The notes under the pieces were generated by a model, which saw only the letters and a list, made by a program, of their open reading frames with translations, was not told where the DNA came from and did not search any database. The position numbers were made by a program, and so were the translations under genes. From positions 1-64,000 of the forward strand of contig USGY01000001.1 in the NCBI GenBank assembly GCA_900554365.1: 64,000 nt of DNA, given 5' to 3'. Of this stretch, positions 28,568 through 38,381 are shown piece by piece. The stretch's first letter is position 1. Each line of letters opens with the position of its first letter. This DNA is from an uncultured Clostridium sp. GTDB taxonomy: Bacteria > Bacillota > Clostridia > TANB77 > CAG-508.

Positions 28568-29989
28568 ATGGGCAGTAAGGAACCATTTTATGTGGAAATT
28601 ATGGGTGCTCATCCTGAAGTTACAGGATCGAGTCTCATAGTATACGTAAGATATCCTGATAGAACTAGTTCACGGTTTGTTGTAGACTGTGGACTTTTCC
28701 AAGAAGCAGAGTATAATAACAATAATAAGCAACTATTATTTAATCCTAGAGTTATTGATTTTTGCTTGATAACTCACAATCATGTGGATCATACAGGAAG
28801 AATTCCTTTTATGATAAGGAATGGATACTTTCATAAAATCTATATGACTGAAGCTACCAAGATGTTGTTACCATTGGCTCTTAAAGATAGTGCAAAAGTG
28901 CTAAAAGATATTGCTAAAAGAAAAGGAGAAAAACCTATTTACAATGATAACGACGTTCAAGCAACTATGCGATTTGTGAATGCATGTGAATTTGAAAAGC
29001 CAGAAAAAATTAATGATAACATTACTGTTACATTTTTTAATAATGGACACCTTATTGGTGCTGCATTAATTCTGGTTCAGATTGCGTATCCTGGATATGA
29101 TGACATTAATTTGTTGTTTACAGGAGACTATAACAATAAGAACATGTTCTTGGATCTAGATCCATTGCCAGAGTGGGTTAAGGACTTGAAGTTAACGATA
29201 GTTCAAGAAGCTACTTATGGAGATATGGATTCATCTGATATCAAGGAAAGTTTTTCAGACAATGTTTCACAACAAATAGAAAAAAACGGAACCGTATTAA
29301 TTCCTGTGTTTTCACTTGGGCGTTCCCAAGAAATTTTGTATGAAATTAAGAAAATGCAGGAAAGTGGAAAAATTGGTCCAAATGTTCCAATCTATTTTGA
29401 TGGCAAGTTAGCATTTGAATACACGAAATTGTATTTAGATAAAAACAATGCTTTGGGAATTAAGCCAAGTATGAGAGATTTTATACCGAAAAATCTAACA
29501 TATGTGGATAAAGATAATAGAGGTGGAATAATAGCTGATAAAGCATCCAAAATTATTGTTACAACCTCTGGTATGGGCTCATATGGTCCAGCAAGAACGT
29601 ACATTTCTTCACTTATAAGTAGACCTGACGTACTTATTCATTTCACTGGATATACGGCAGAAGGAACCATTGGCAGACAATTAATGGATGCTCAGAATGG
29701 TGAAACTACCGAAGTTGGTGGAATGATGGTATGCAAGAGAGCGGAAGTTAAATTCACTAACGAATTCTCGGCACATGCTAAAGCTGATGAGATGATTGAG
29801 TTTTTACAACAATTTAATCATCTTAAGCTCGTTCTTGTAAATCATGGAGAAACTCTAACCAAGCAAAGATTTTCTAAGCGGATTTTGCATGAAGTAAAAC
29901 CTAAGAAAGTCGGAATACTTGGCGGGGAGGACTTGTTCAAAATCAACCCATATGGACTAGTTGAAACTAAACCAACAAAGTTCATCTGA
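28568..29989 (+). CDS. Metallo-beta-lactamase/beta-CASP ribonuclease-like protein
   Basis: 473 residues. The metal motif HNHVDH is near 75-80. Further MBL metal ligands, a beta-CASP insert (about 220-380) with GMGSYGPA, and the C-terminal RMMBL segment with SAHAKADE and NHGE motifs follow. This is the layout of CPSF/Ysh1-type RNA nucleases; substrate RNA is unknown. Its codon use differs from all neighbours: it uses CTC, CGG, TCG, TAC and AAG freely, in contrast with the A/T-ending codons elsewhere. It stands alone with its own TTGACA promoter and a GC-rich terminator, which suggests horizontal acquisition. Confidence 0.85.
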   Translation: MGSKEPFYVEIMGAHPEVTGSSLIVYVRYPDRTSSRFVVDCGLFQEAEYNNNNKQLLFNPRVIDFCLITHNHVDHTGRIPFMIRNGYFHKIYMTEATKMLLPLALKDSAKVLKDIAKRKGEKPIYNDNDVQATMRFVNACEFEKPEKINDNITVTFFNNGHLIGAALILVQIAYPGYDDINLLFTGDYNNKNMFLDLDPLPEWVKDLKLTIVQEATYGDMDSSDIKESFSDNVSQQIEKNGTVLIPVFSLGRSQEILYEIKKMQESGKIGPNVPIYFDGKLAFEYTKLYLDKNNALGIKPSMRDFIPKNLTYVDKDNRGGIIADKASKIIVTTSGMGSYGPARTYISSLISRPDVLIHFTGYTAEGTIGRQLMDAQNGETTEVGGMMVCKRAEVKFTNEFSAHAKADEMIEFLQQFNHLKLVLVNHGETLTKQRFSKRILHEVKPKKVGILGGEDLFKINPYGLVETKPTKFI

Positions 29990-29993
29990 TTCC

Positions 29994-30031
29994 AGCGGAG
30001 GTGTCTAAACTAAGATACCTCTGCTTTTTTT
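29994..30031 (+). terminator. Terminator of the beta-CASP gene
   Basis: AGCGGAGGTGTCT (29994-30006) pairs with AGATACCTCTGCT through two G-T wobbles and ends in seven T. It is GC-richer than other terminators here. Confidence 0.9.
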
Positions 30032-30049
30032 AAAATACATACCAAACTA

Positions 30050-30078
30050 TTGTTTTTAATATTTATTTATAGTATAAT
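30050..30078 (+). promoter_or_regulatory. Promoter of uvrA
   Basis: TTGTTT (30050-30055) and TATAAT (30073-30078), 17 bp apart, 31 bp before the start. Confidence 0.6.
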
Positions 30079-30108
30079 AATTAAGATCTATATTTTGGGG
30101 GAATAGTC

Positions 30109-32940
30109 ATGAATAATGAAATAATTATAAAAGGTGCTAAAGAGCATAATTTAAAAAATATAAGTTTAAAAATACCAAGAGATAAGTTAGTTGTAATTAC
30201 TGGACTTTCAGGATCTGGAAAATCTAGTTTGGCATTTGATACTTTATATGCAGAAGGTCAAAGAAGATATGTCGAAAGTTTATCTTCATATGCTAGACAG
30301 TTTTTAGGATTAATGGAAAAGCCAAATGTGGAAAGTATAGAAGGTTTGTCACCAGCAATATCAATAGACCAAAAAACAACTTCTAAAAATCCTCGTTCAA
30401 CAGTAGGAACAGTAACTGAAATTTATGATTATATTCGTTTATTATATGCACGTATTGGAGTGCCATATTGTCCTAATTGTCATAAAAAGATTGAAAAACA
30501 ATCAATAGACCAAATAATTGATAACATAATGTCATTACCGGAAGGCACAAAAATTCAAATATTGGCTCCAGTAGTACGTGGAAGAAAAGGCGAATATACA
30601 AAGCAATTAGAAGGATATCAAAAAGATGGTTTTGTAAGAGTAAAAATAGATGGAGAAATGTATGAACTTTCTGATGATATTGAATTAGATAGAAAGAAAA
30701 AACATAATATAGAATTAATAGTTGATAGACTTGTAATAAAACCTGATATAACAAGCAGGTTAACTGAGTCTGTAGAAACGGCATTAAAATATGCTGATAA
30801 ATTAGTTTTAGTTGATGTTATAGGAAAAAGTCCTATATTATATAGTTGTAATTATGCTTGCCCTGATTGTGGATTTAGTTTTCCTGAATTAACACCAAGA
30901 ATGTTTTCTTTTAACAACCCATTTGGTGCATGTCCAGAATGTACAGGAATAGGTTATTTAATGAAAATGGATGAAGATTTAATAGTTCCAGATAAAAATA
31001 AAACATTATATGATGGAATAAAAGCATTTGGCTCAAGCACAATGAAAAAAGGCGATACAATGGCCAGAATGTATTTTGAAAGTATAGGAAAACATTATGG
31101 AATAGATATAAAAAATAAAAAAATTAAAGATTTACCACGTTGGTTTATGGAAAAAATACTATATGGTACAGGTGATGAAGAAATAGATTTTGAGTATCAA
31201 TCATATGCTGGAACAAGAAAATTCACTGCACCATTTGAAGGTGTTTTACCAACTTTAGATAGACGTCACAATGAAACTAAATCACAAGGAATGAGAGATT
31301 TTTACGAAATGTATATGACAAATTCAGAATGTCATGCATGTCATGGTGCAAGATTAAAGCCAGAAATTCTTTCAATAAAAGTTGGAAATAAAAACATAAA
31401 TGAATTAACACAAATGTCAATTACTCAAATAAAAGAATATTTAAATAAATTAAAATTAACAAAAACACAAGCAATGATATCTGAATTAATTTTAAAAGAA
31501 ATAGATCAGAGATTGCAATTTTTAATTGATGTTGGATTAGAGTATTTAACTTTATCAAGAAATGCAGGAACATTATCAGGAGGAGAAGCACAAAGAATTC
31601 GTTTAGCAACTCAAATTGGTTCTGGATTAACAGGAGTATTATATATTTTAGATGAACCAAGTATAGGATTACATCAAAGAGATAATGACAGATTACTTGC
31701 AACATTAAAAAAATTAAGAGATTTAGGAAATACACTAATAGTAGTAGAACATGATGAAGATACAATGTATGCTGCTGATCAAATTATTGATATTGGACCA
31801 GGAGCCGGAACTCATGGTGGTAATATTATGGCTCAAGGAACTGCAGAAGAAGTAAAAAAAGTAAAAGATTCAATAACAGGACAATACTTAAGTGGCAAGA
31901 AGAAAATAGAGGTTCCTAAGAAAAGAAGAAAGATAGTAAAATCCAAAGTAATTGAAGTACAAAGAGCAACTGAAAACAATTTAAAAAATATAAATGTAAA
32001 ATTTCCGTTGGGAGTTTTCAATTGTGTAACAGGAGTTTCAGGTTCAGGAAAATCTACTTTAGTTAATGAGGTTTTATATAAAACAATAGCTAAAGAATTA
32101 AATGGATCAAATGAAAAACCAGGAAAATGTAAAGGAATAAAAGGACTAAAAAATATTGATAAGATTATAAATATAGATCAATCACCAATAGGAAGAACAC
32201 CACGTTCTAATCCTGCAACATATACAGGAGTATTTGACTTAATTAGAGATATATTTGCATCAACAGAGGAAGCTAAATTAAGAGGGTATGCTAAAGGAAG
32301 ATTTAGTTTTAATGTACAAGGTGGAAGATGTGAAAGCTGTAATGGTGATGGAGTCCATAAAATAGAAATGCACTTTTTACCAGATATATATGTCCCATGT
32401 GAAGTATGTAAAGGAAAACGTTATAATAGAGAAACTCTTGAAGTTCATTATAAAGGAAAAAATATAGCAGATGTTTTAGATATGACTGTTGAAGAAGCAT
32501 TGAAATTCTTTGATAAAATTCCTAAAATCAAACAAAAAATTCAAACATTATATGATGTTGGACTTGGATATATAAAATTAGGACAACCATCTACAACATT
32601 ATCAGGAGGGGAAGCCCAAAGAGTAAAATTAGCAACAGAATTATCAAAAAGAGCGACAGGAAAAACATTATATATTTTAGACGAACCAACAACAGGACTT
32701 CATATTGCTGATGTTCATAAATTAGTTGATATATTACAAAGACTAGTGGATACAGGAAATACTATAATAGTAATAGAACATAATTTAGATTTAATAAAAA
32801 CTTGTGATCATATTATAGATTTAGGACCAGAAGGTGGAGAAAAAGGCGGAAATATTGTAGCAGAAGGAACACCAGAAGAAGTTAGTGAAAATGAAGAAAG
32901 TTATACAGGAAAATTCTTAAAGAAATATTTAACTAAATAA
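30109..32940 (+). CDS. uvrA: Excinuclease ABC subunit A
   Basis: 943 residues, full length. It has two ABC modules. The first Walker A GLSGSGKSS is near 31 and its zinc module (CPDC...CPEC) near 250-275. The first signature LSGGEAQRIRLA is near 485. The second Walker A GVSGSGKST is near 640, the second zinc finger (CESCNGDG...CEVCKGKRY) near 740-770, and the second LSGGEAQRVKLA near 825. It is the damage-recognition subunit of nucleotide excision repair. It is not next to uvrB, which is usual in some Clostridia but not all. Confidence 0.98.
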   Translation: MNNEIIIKGAKEHNLKNISLKIPRDKLVVITGLSGSGKSSLAFDTLYAEGQRRYVESLSSYARQFLGLMEKPNVESIEGLSPAISIDQKTTSKNPRSTVGTVTEIYDYIRLLYARIGVPYCPNCHKKIEKQSIDQIIDNIMSLPEGTKIQILAPVVRGRKGEYTKQLEGYQKDGFVRVKIDGEMYELSDDIELDRKKKHNIELIVDRLVIKPDITSRLTESVETALKYADKLVLVDVIGKSPILYSCNYACPDCGFSFPELTPRMFSFNNPFGACPECTGIGYLMKMDEDLIVPDKNKTLYDGIKAFGSSTMKKGDTMARMYFESIGKHYGIDIKNKKIKDLPRWFMEKILYGTGDEEIDFEYQSYAGTRKFTAPFEGVLPTLDRRHNETKSQGMRDFYEMYMTNSECHACHGARLKPEILSIKVGNKNINELTQMSITQIKEYLNKLKLTKTQAMISELILKEIDQRLQFLIDVGLEYLTLSRNAGTLSGGEAQRIRLATQIGSGLTGVLYILDEPSIGLHQRDNDRLLATLKKLRDLGNTLIVVEHDEDTMYAADQIIDIGPGAGTHGGNIMAQGTAEEVKKVKDSITGQYLSGKKKIEVPKKRRKIVKSKVIEVQRATENNLKNINVKFPLGVFNCVTGVSGSGKSTLVNEVLYKTIAKELNGSNEKPGKCKGIKGLKNIDKIINIDQSPIGRTPRSNPATYTGVFDLIRDIFASTEEAKLRGYAKGRFSFNVQGGRCESCNGDGVHKIEMHFLPDIYVPCEVCKGKRYNRETLEVHYKGKNIADVLDMTVEEALKFFDKIPKIKQKIQTLYDVGLGYIKLGQPSTTLSGGEAQRVKLATELSKRATGKTLYILDEPTTGLHIADVHKLVDILQRLVDTGNTIIVIEHNLDLIKTCDHIIDLGPEGGEKGGNIVAEGTPEEVSENEESYTGKFLKKYLTK

Positions 32941-32952
32941 TTATAAGATATA

Positions 32953-32989
32953 AAAAGAAAATATTTTAATTTTTAAAATATTTTCTTTT
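32953..32989 (+). terminator. Terminator after uvrA
   Basis: A 17-bp perfect stem (32953-32969 with 32973-32989) with a TTT loop, wholly A/T-rich apart from one G-C pair, followed by ATTTT. Confidence 0.7.
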
Positions 32990-33042
32990 ATTTTGGATAA
33001 AAAATTGAAAAAAATCAAAAATAAAAAAAGGAGGAAATTTTT

Positions 33043-33978
33043 ATGTATAATTTTAGAACAGATTTAGCATCAGAAAGACGTGATATATATCAAAAGTCTA
33101 ATAATATTGGAAAAGAAATAGATGGAATTGAAAGCAAAGCAGAAGAAATTAATGAAAATATAAAGCTTGAAAAGGTAAAAATCACTAATGAAAATGGAGA
33201 AAAAGCTATAGGCAAACCAATAGGAAATTACATTACAATAGATGTAAAAAATTTAAAAATAATTCAAGAAGATGATTTGCAAAAAGCAGCAGATATATTA
33301 TCTAAAGAATTGAAACAAATATTAGATAATCATATTGATGAAAAAGGAGAAGTTTTAGTAGTTGGACTAGGAAATATATATGTTACTCCAGACAGTCTGG
33401 GACCTAAAGTAATAAATGAAATTGAAGTAACTCGTCATATAATAAATTATATGCCACAATATGTAGAAGAAGGAACCAGAATGGTAAGTGCTATAGCTCC
33501 AGGTGTTTTAGGAACGACAGGAATAGAAACTTTAGAAATATTAAAGGGAATAGTAGATAATATAAAACCTAAGTTAATAATTGCTATTGATGCATTAGCT
33601 TCAAGAAGTATAGAAAGAATAAGTAGTACTGTTCAATTATCAGATACAGGTATAGTTCCAGGAGCTGGTGTTGGAAATAAGCGTAATGAAATAAGTATAA
33701 ATACATTAGGAATTCCGGTTGTAGCCATCGGAATCCCTACAGTTGTTGAAACAGCAGTACTTGTAAATGATAGCCTAGATTTATTTATAGAAAAATTACA
33801 AGATAATGCAAAATCAAATGAATATTTGAATAATTTAAAAGAAGCGGATAATTATGAAGAAATAAAAGAAATATTAATTCCTAAAGATTATAATCTAATT
33901 GTAACTCCTAAAGAAATTGATGATTTGATAGAAAATATGAAAGAAATTGTATCAAGAGGTATTAATCAAGCTTTATAA
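33043..33978 (+). CDS. gpr: GPR endopeptidase (spore germination protease)
   Basis: 311 residues. FRTDLASERRD at the N-terminus, VVGLGNIYVTPDSLGPKV near 106-123, AIDALASRS near 182, and SDTGIVPGAGVGNKR near 204-218 are family signatures, including the conserved aspartates. It degrades small acid-soluble spore proteins at germination and is made as an inactive zymogen. The N-terminal propeptide before RTDLA is very short (4 residues), as in other clostridial members. It shows that the organism, or a recent ancestor, forms spores. The AGGAGG site is strong. Confidence 0.95.
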   Translation: MYNFRTDLASERRDIYQKSNNIGKEIDGIESKAEEINENIKLEKVKITNENGEKAIGKPIGNYITIDVKNLKIIQEDDLQKAADILSKELKQILDNHIDEKGEVLVVGLGNIYVTPDSLGPKVINEIEVTRHIINYMPQYVEEGTRMVSAIAPGVLGTTGIETLEILKGIVDNIKPKLIIAIDALASRSIERISSTVQLSDTGIVPGAGVGNKRNEISINTLGIPVVAIGIPTVVETAVLVNDSLDLFIEKLQDNAKSNEYLNNLKEADNYEEIKEILIPKDYNLIVTPKEIDDLIENMKEIVSRGINQAL

Positions 33979-34025
33979 ATAAAAACTACAAAAATAAAAA
34001 AATGTAAGAAAAGAGTTAAAATATC

Positions 34026-34054
34026 TTGAAAAAAAGAATTTAATAATATATAAT
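34026..34054 (+). promoter_or_regulatory. Promoter of the 34090 gene
   Basis: TTGAAA (34026-34031) and TATAAT (34049-34054), 17-bp spacer. Confidence 0.65.
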
Positions 34055-34089
34055 TTAACCATCATATAAAATATTAAGGAGTGATATAT

Positions 34090-34842
34090 ATGGACGAAAA
34101 CAAAAAAGATAATAAAGAAGAAGTAAAAACAGCTAAAAATACAAAAGTAGAAGCAAAAAAAGAAGAAAAAAAAACAGAACCAAAATTTGAAAAAGTTAGC
34201 AAAAAAGAAGCTGACAAAATAGAAAAAGCAGAGAAAAAAGGAAGCAAAAAAACAGAAAAAAGTGGTAATAAAAAAACATGGGTACCAACTGTAGTAATTG
34301 CAGCTGTTGTTATAGCAATAATTGCAATATTAACAGCAATGATAGTAACTTCAAGTGATCCTAAAAAATCAGTAGAAGGACTTTTAACAAATTTAAAAGC
34401 AGGTGATTTTGCTAAAGCACAAGAATATTTAAGTGGTGATGAAGCTAGCTTAACAGATGTAAGCACAGATCAAGAAGCTCAAAAAGCTTTATTTAGTAAA
34501 TTAGCTTGGAAAGTTAAAAAAGTAAATCAAGAATCAGATAAAGCAACAGTAGAAGTTGAAATTACAAATAAAGATTTTCAAACTGTAGTAAATAATTATG
34601 CTAAAAAAGTTGTAATTGCAGCTAAAGAAGCAATTGGAAATGGAAGCACTGCAAACATTTCAGAACAAGATTTCCAATCATATTTTGTTGATGAATTAAA
34701 AAATGATCAAATTCAAACAACAACAGTTACAAAAACAATCAATGTTGTAAAAACAGATAAAAAATGGAAAGTAGTTTCAGATGATGCTTTAGTAAGAGCT
34801 ATATTACCTGGATTAAATGATGCAATAAATCAATTGTCATAA
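34090..34842 (+). CDS. Membrane-anchored protein with Lys/Glu-rich cytoplasmic tail and NTF2-like outer domain
   Basis: 250 residues from the ATG at 34090 (AAGGAGTG site 6-7 bp upstream). Residues 1-62 are extremely rich in Lys and Glu and probably disordered inside the cell. One membrane helix (about 67-88) follows. The outer domain (about 92-250) resembles DUF4878/DUF5105-type NTF2-like domains, with SVEGLLTNLKAGDFAKAQEYL near 97-117 and a C-terminal DKKWKVVSDD strand. Such domains are common in Gram-positive surface lipoproteins, but there is no lipobox here. Function unknown. Confidence 0.7.
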   Translation: MDENKKDNKEEVKTAKNTKVEAKKEEKKTEPKFEKVSKKEADKIEKAEKKGSKKTEKSGNKKTWVPTVVIAAVVIAIIAILTAMIVTSSDPKKSVEGLLTNLKAGDFAKAQEYLSGDEASLTDVSTDQEAQKALFSKLAWKVKKVNQESDKATVEVEITNKDFQTVVNNYAKKVVIAAKEAIGNGSTANISEQDFQSYFVDELKNDQIQTTTVTKTINVVKTDKKWKVVSDDALVRAILPGLNDAINQLS

Positions 34843-34849
34843 TAAAAAT

Positions 34850-34884
34850 AAAAAGCCGATGAATTTATATTCATCGGTTTTTTA
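34850..34884 (+). terminator. Bidirectional terminator between the 34090 gene and ytxC
   Basis: AAAAGCCGATGAAT pairs with ATTCATCGGTTTTTT around TTAT. It sits between convergent genes and its minus-strand form also ends in T, so it serves both. Confidence 0.85.
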
Positions 34885-35739
34885 TAAGGATTTTGGATTT
34901 GTATTTTTTTTATAGATATTGCATATATTACAATTGGTACATATGTGTATTCGATTTTTAAATATGTTTTGAAGAGTATTTATAAAATCATCTATATAAG
35001 GAACGAGCAAGTGTATATAAATGTCTTTAGGTAATAGTGTTAATAAAGCATTTAAGGTATAGTCATTATTAGAAAAAGAAATATCACTTAGATATTTAGA
35101 TTTTAAATTCTCGTGTGAGACATTAATAATTTCTCTATTAGAGTCTAATAAAATTGTATTTGAATTAGAATATATAACATGTATTAACTCTGTTTGAGGT
35201 GGCTGGGAGTTTATATATAATTGCAAAAGTGAAATAAATTCGAAATATTCTTTTTCAATTATATAACTGTTAACAGCTTCAGCTATTATATTGTCTAAAA
35301 TCTCAAAATATTTTTTTCCTCTAAATTTAATAAAACCTGTTAAATATAAAACATTATTATTTGAAATAAAATTATAAAAAATTTTATATAGAACTTTAAA
35401 TTTTTTATCAAAAATATTAGAAAAATCACAAGACATAATATCAAAACATATATTTAATATTTTTTCTTGTTCATGTATATTAAAATAAAAATAATCATGT
35501 GAAATAGATTGCTTTAAAAAAGATTCCTCCAATTCATCAATTACTAATAAGGATAAAATATATGAAATTTTGTCTAAAAACAAATCTTTAGAATTTCCAG
35601 TATAATGAATGATAACATTTTTGTAGTGCTTAAATTCTTTAGAAGAGAAACAAACATCAGGTATATCTAAATCGTTAAATTCATTTAATAGATATTTAAG
35701 TAAATTAGAATTGTTTGTTTTTATACATAATGATTTCAT
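34882..35739 (-). CDS. ytxC: YtxC-like sporulation protein
   Basis: 285 residues. There is no signal peptide. The middle part is helical, and the C-terminus carries ICTNCNIC, preceded by NTLQNIFKNRIH. This end is typical of the YtxC family of putative sporulation proteins in Firmicutes, as are the overall length and the IHEQE segment near residue 89. Its biochemical role is unknown. The four-cysteine/His end could bind metal. It sits alone on the minus strand, with a good AAGGAG site. The assignment is by C-terminal motif and length only. Confidence 0.65.
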   Translation of the reverse strand: MKSLCIKTNNSNLLKYLLNEFNDLDIPDVCFSSKEFKHYKNVIIHYTGNSKDLFLDKISYILSLLVIDELEESFLKQSISHDYFYFNIHEQEKILNICFDIMSCDFSNIFDKKFKVLYKIFYNFISNNNVLYLTGFIKFRGKKYFEILDNIIAEAVNSYIIEKEYFEFISLLQLYINSQPPQTELIHVIYSNSNTILLDSNREIINVSHENLKSKYLSDISFSNNDYTLNALLTLLPKDIYIHLLVPYIDDFINTLQNIFKNRIHICTNCNICNIYKKNTNPKSL

Positions 35740-35841
35740 GTTAAAATCTCCTTCCTAATAAAGCTATTATCTACTAAATGTAAAAAAGTTATACATTATA
35801 TTATGATAATAAAAATAAAGTGGAGCTTGTTTAACAAAATA

Positions 35842-35867
35842 AAAAAGCTAGAATAATCTAGCTTTTT
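35842..35867 (-). terminator. Terminator of the GH57/DUF4912 operon
   Basis: AAAAAGCTAGA / TCTAGCTTTTT stem with ATAA loop, 5 bp past the GH57 stop on the minus strand. Confidence 0.85.
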
Positions 35868-35871
35868 AGTA

Positions 35872-37458
35872 TTATTGATAAATATGATAATCAATTTCAG
35901 GGAAAATGCAATCTTTTTCATTTATGTCTTTTAAGAAATCTGCATCAATTTTGTTGTCTTTAATTTGATAATATAATTTTGTAAAACGACCAATATGGTC
36001 TTTTATTCTTTTTTTAGCATAATCAACCATTGTTCCGTTAGTTATAATAAATAGCCAATCACTACTTTGAGCAAGTAAAAGTTCTCTTGCACATTGATTT
36101 AAGGCTTCTTTTTGTAATCCTTTAGCATCAGGATATAAACTAGCTAATTCACACATTCTATCTCCAGCTGTATGTAAATGTCTATGAACATAGTCGTTAG
36201 AAGGATTTAACCATACTTCGCTATATCCATTAGCACCCCAACTTGAACGACAAGGTGAAGCAACTTGAATATTAGGATATTTATCAATATATTCTGAAGG
36301 TGTAATAAGTTTAAAATTACAATCATCATAATATATTTTCTTAAATAAAATATATAACCAATAAGGACCTTCATACCACCAATGTCCATATAATTCAGCA
36401 TCATAGGGACATAAAATAATAGGTGGATGATCCATATAAGGTGCAATATCATTGATTTGTTTAGTTCTAGAATCTAGAAAATGTCCTGCTTGGCGTTCTG
36501 CTGAATCTTTTGCCCATTGCAAATTATAATAATCTTTAAATTCTGTTTTTCCTGTAATTCTATAATATTTAATACCAGTATGAACTCTAACACCATTATG
36601 AGCAATATAAGGTTTTATATAATCATAATCAGCTTCATATCCAATATCGCGGTAAAATTCACGATAATTATAATCACCAGGATAACCATTTATTGAACTC
36701 CATACTTGTCTAGAAGATTCCATGTCACGGCCAAATGCAACTACACCTTCTGGAGAAACGATTGGTGCAAATGTGCCATAAATAGGAGTAGGGTCTGCAT
36801 ACAAAATTCCGTGTGATTCTGTAATTATATATTCAATTCCAAATTCTTTTAAATATTTATCGGCTTCTGGAACATATCCACATTCAGGTAACCAAATTCC
36901 ACGAGGCTTTCTACCAAAATATTTTTCATAAGTTTGTACACCAACAGCAATTTGAGCTTTAACTGTTTTTTCATTAACATATAAAATTGGAAAATAACCA
37001 TGTGTTGCACCACAAGTAATTATTTCTAAAACTCCAATATCTTGAAAATGTTTAAAAGCTTGAATTATATTACATTTAAAAACATCTCTAAATAAATGTA
37101 AATCATCAGAATAACGTTCAAAATAATAATGAGAAAGTTTATTTAATCTTTCATCTCCGGCTGTTCTTTTGATTTCTTTTGATGATAATTCAATTAATTG
37201 ATTTAAATAGTTTATGTATTTTTTTTGTAATAATTTATTATCTAACATAGAAAGTAGAGGTGGTGTCATTGACATTGTAATTCTAAAGTCAACGCCTTCA
37301 TCTACTAATTTTTTAAAATTTCTAAGTAGTGGTAAGTAAGTTTCTGAAATTGCTTCATACAACCATGATTCCTCTAAATAATCATCACTTTCTGGATGAT
37401 GTATAAAAGGAAGGTGCGCATGTAATACAAAACTTACATAGCCTTTTTTCTCTTGCAT
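35872..37458 (-). CDS. GH57 family 1,4-alpha-glucan branching enzyme
   Basis: 528 residues from the ATG at 37458, which has AAGGAG upstream; a longer in-frame start at 37518 has none and is rejected. It opens with YVSFVLHAHLPFIHHPE. The GH57 nucleophile is E192 in WLPECGY and the acid/base D353 in CPYDAELYGHWW. A helical C-terminal DUF1957 domain closes it. Both catalytic residues lie at positions very close to those of the characterised archaeal GH57 branching enzyme. It makes alpha-1,6 branches in glucan. It is co-transcribed with the DUF4912 gene 68 bp upstream. Confidence 0.92.
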   Translation of the reverse strand: MQEKKGYVSFVLHAHLPFIHHPESDDYLEESWLYEAISETYLPLLRNFKKLVDEGVDFRITMSMTPPLLSMLDNKLLQKKYINYLNQLIELSSKEIKRTAGDERLNKLSHYYFERYSDDLHLFRDVFKCNIIQAFKHFQDIGVLEIITCGATHGYFPILYVNEKTVKAQIAVGVQTYEKYFGRKPRGIWLPECGYVPEADKYLKEFGIEYIITESHGILYADPTPIYGTFAPIVSPEGVVAFGRDMESSRQVWSSINGYPGDYNYREFYRDIGYEADYDYIKPYIAHNGVRVHTGIKYYRITGKTEFKDYYNLQWAKDSAERQAGHFLDSRTKQINDIAPYMDHPPIILCPYDAELYGHWWYEGPYWLYILFKKIYYDDCNFKLITPSEYIDKYPNIQVASPCRSSWGANGYSEVWLNPSNDYVHRHLHTAGDRMCELASLYPDAKGLQKEALNQCARELLLAQSSDWLFIITNGTMVDYAKKRIKDHIGRFTKLYYQIKDNKIDADFLKDINEKDCIFPEIDYHIYQ

Positions 37459-37526
37459 ATTATAATCTCCTTTTTGTTCGTTTATTTTACAATTCTTTAT
37501 AAAAAGAAATGGCGACAATAAAGTCG

Positions 37527-38381
37527 CTATATTCTTGAAGATGGATGTGAAGATGGATTGTTTAAATCATATATTTCTTCAACATGTTCTGTTTTATAAA
37601 ATGTTTTATATAAATCATAAACATTGTATATTTTTCCCATATTTCTCATAAATGATAATGATTTAAGTGGTTTTGATGTTGTTGCATTTGTTTTTACATT
37701 TCTAAAGTAAACTATTTTTTGTTCATTATTTATTAAAACTCTATCATTAGGAGATTCAATTTCATTTGAAGTAGTTACATATATGTAATTTGTATCTTTT
37801 AATTTATCTGTTTTAATAATAGGGCGTCTGCCAAGTTCAATTCTATAATCACATTTGCTATCTGCAACATGTAGGTACCAACTATTTGCAAAATCGTTTA
37901 TTTCAACTTCAAAGCTATAATTTAGTGTATCATTATGTACAACTAAAATAGGTTTTGTGTTTTGGAAGAAATCGCTTCCATATTGTTCTTCAAATCTTTT
38001 TCTATCTTCATCTGAAATGTCCCAATAAATAAATAGGGTAGTTGGTGTTTGAGCTAAAAGTTTTACAATAGTTTGGTTATATCTATATGGTAAATCATAA
38101 TATTCTAATATATTTCCAGTATTTTTTTTAGCTTCAGCTTTTTTTGATTTACTTTTTGTAGTAGTAGTTTTTCTCTTAGCTACTGCTTTTTTAGTAGTAG
38201 TTTTTTTAGTAGTTGCTTTTTTTGTGCTTTTTGATGAAGCAACTTTTTTATCAACTTTTTTAGTAGTTGTTGTTTTAGTTTTTGAAGCTGAAGTTTTTGC
38301 TTTTTTGGTAGCTTTATTTTCTTCTTTTTTGCTTGACTTTTTTAATTTATTTTCGTATATTTCTTTTGTTTTTCTTGGCAT
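37527..38381 (-). CDS. DUF4912 protein with histone-H1-like Lys/Thr/Ala-rich N-terminal tail
   Basis: 284 residues from the ATG at 38381 (AGGAGG 8 bp upstream); an upstream TTG-type start at 38405 is rejected. Residues about 10-90 are a low-complexity tail of Lys, Thr, Ala and Ser with repeats of the KKTTTKK type. The rest is a DUF4912 domain: YDLPYRYNQT, LFIYWDISDEDR and WYLHVADSK segments. DUF4912 proteins regularly neighbour GH57 branching enzymes and are thought to bind glucan, which fits a carbohydrate-handling partner. The tail may bind polyanions. The glycan link is inferred from context. Confidence 0.85.
   Translation of the reverse strand: MPRKTKEIYENKLKKSSKKEENKATKKAKTSASKTKTTTTKKVDKKVASSKSTKKATTKKTTTKKAVAKRKTTTTKSKSKKAEAKKNTGNILEYYDLPYRYNQTIVKLLAQTPTTLFIYWDISDEDRKRFEEQYGSDFFQNTKPILVVHNDTLNYSFEVEINDFANSWYLHVADSKCDYRIELGRRPIIKTDKLKDTNYIYVTTSNEIESPNDRVLINNEQKIVYFRNVKTNATTSKPLKSLSFMRNMGKIYNVYDLYKTFYKTEHVEEIYDLNNPSSHPSSRI

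Noticed and set aside
37459..37518. Extended N-terminus for the GH57 enzyme
   Set aside because: No ribosome-binding site; the ATG at 37458 has AAGGAG and starts just before the conserved GH57 opening.
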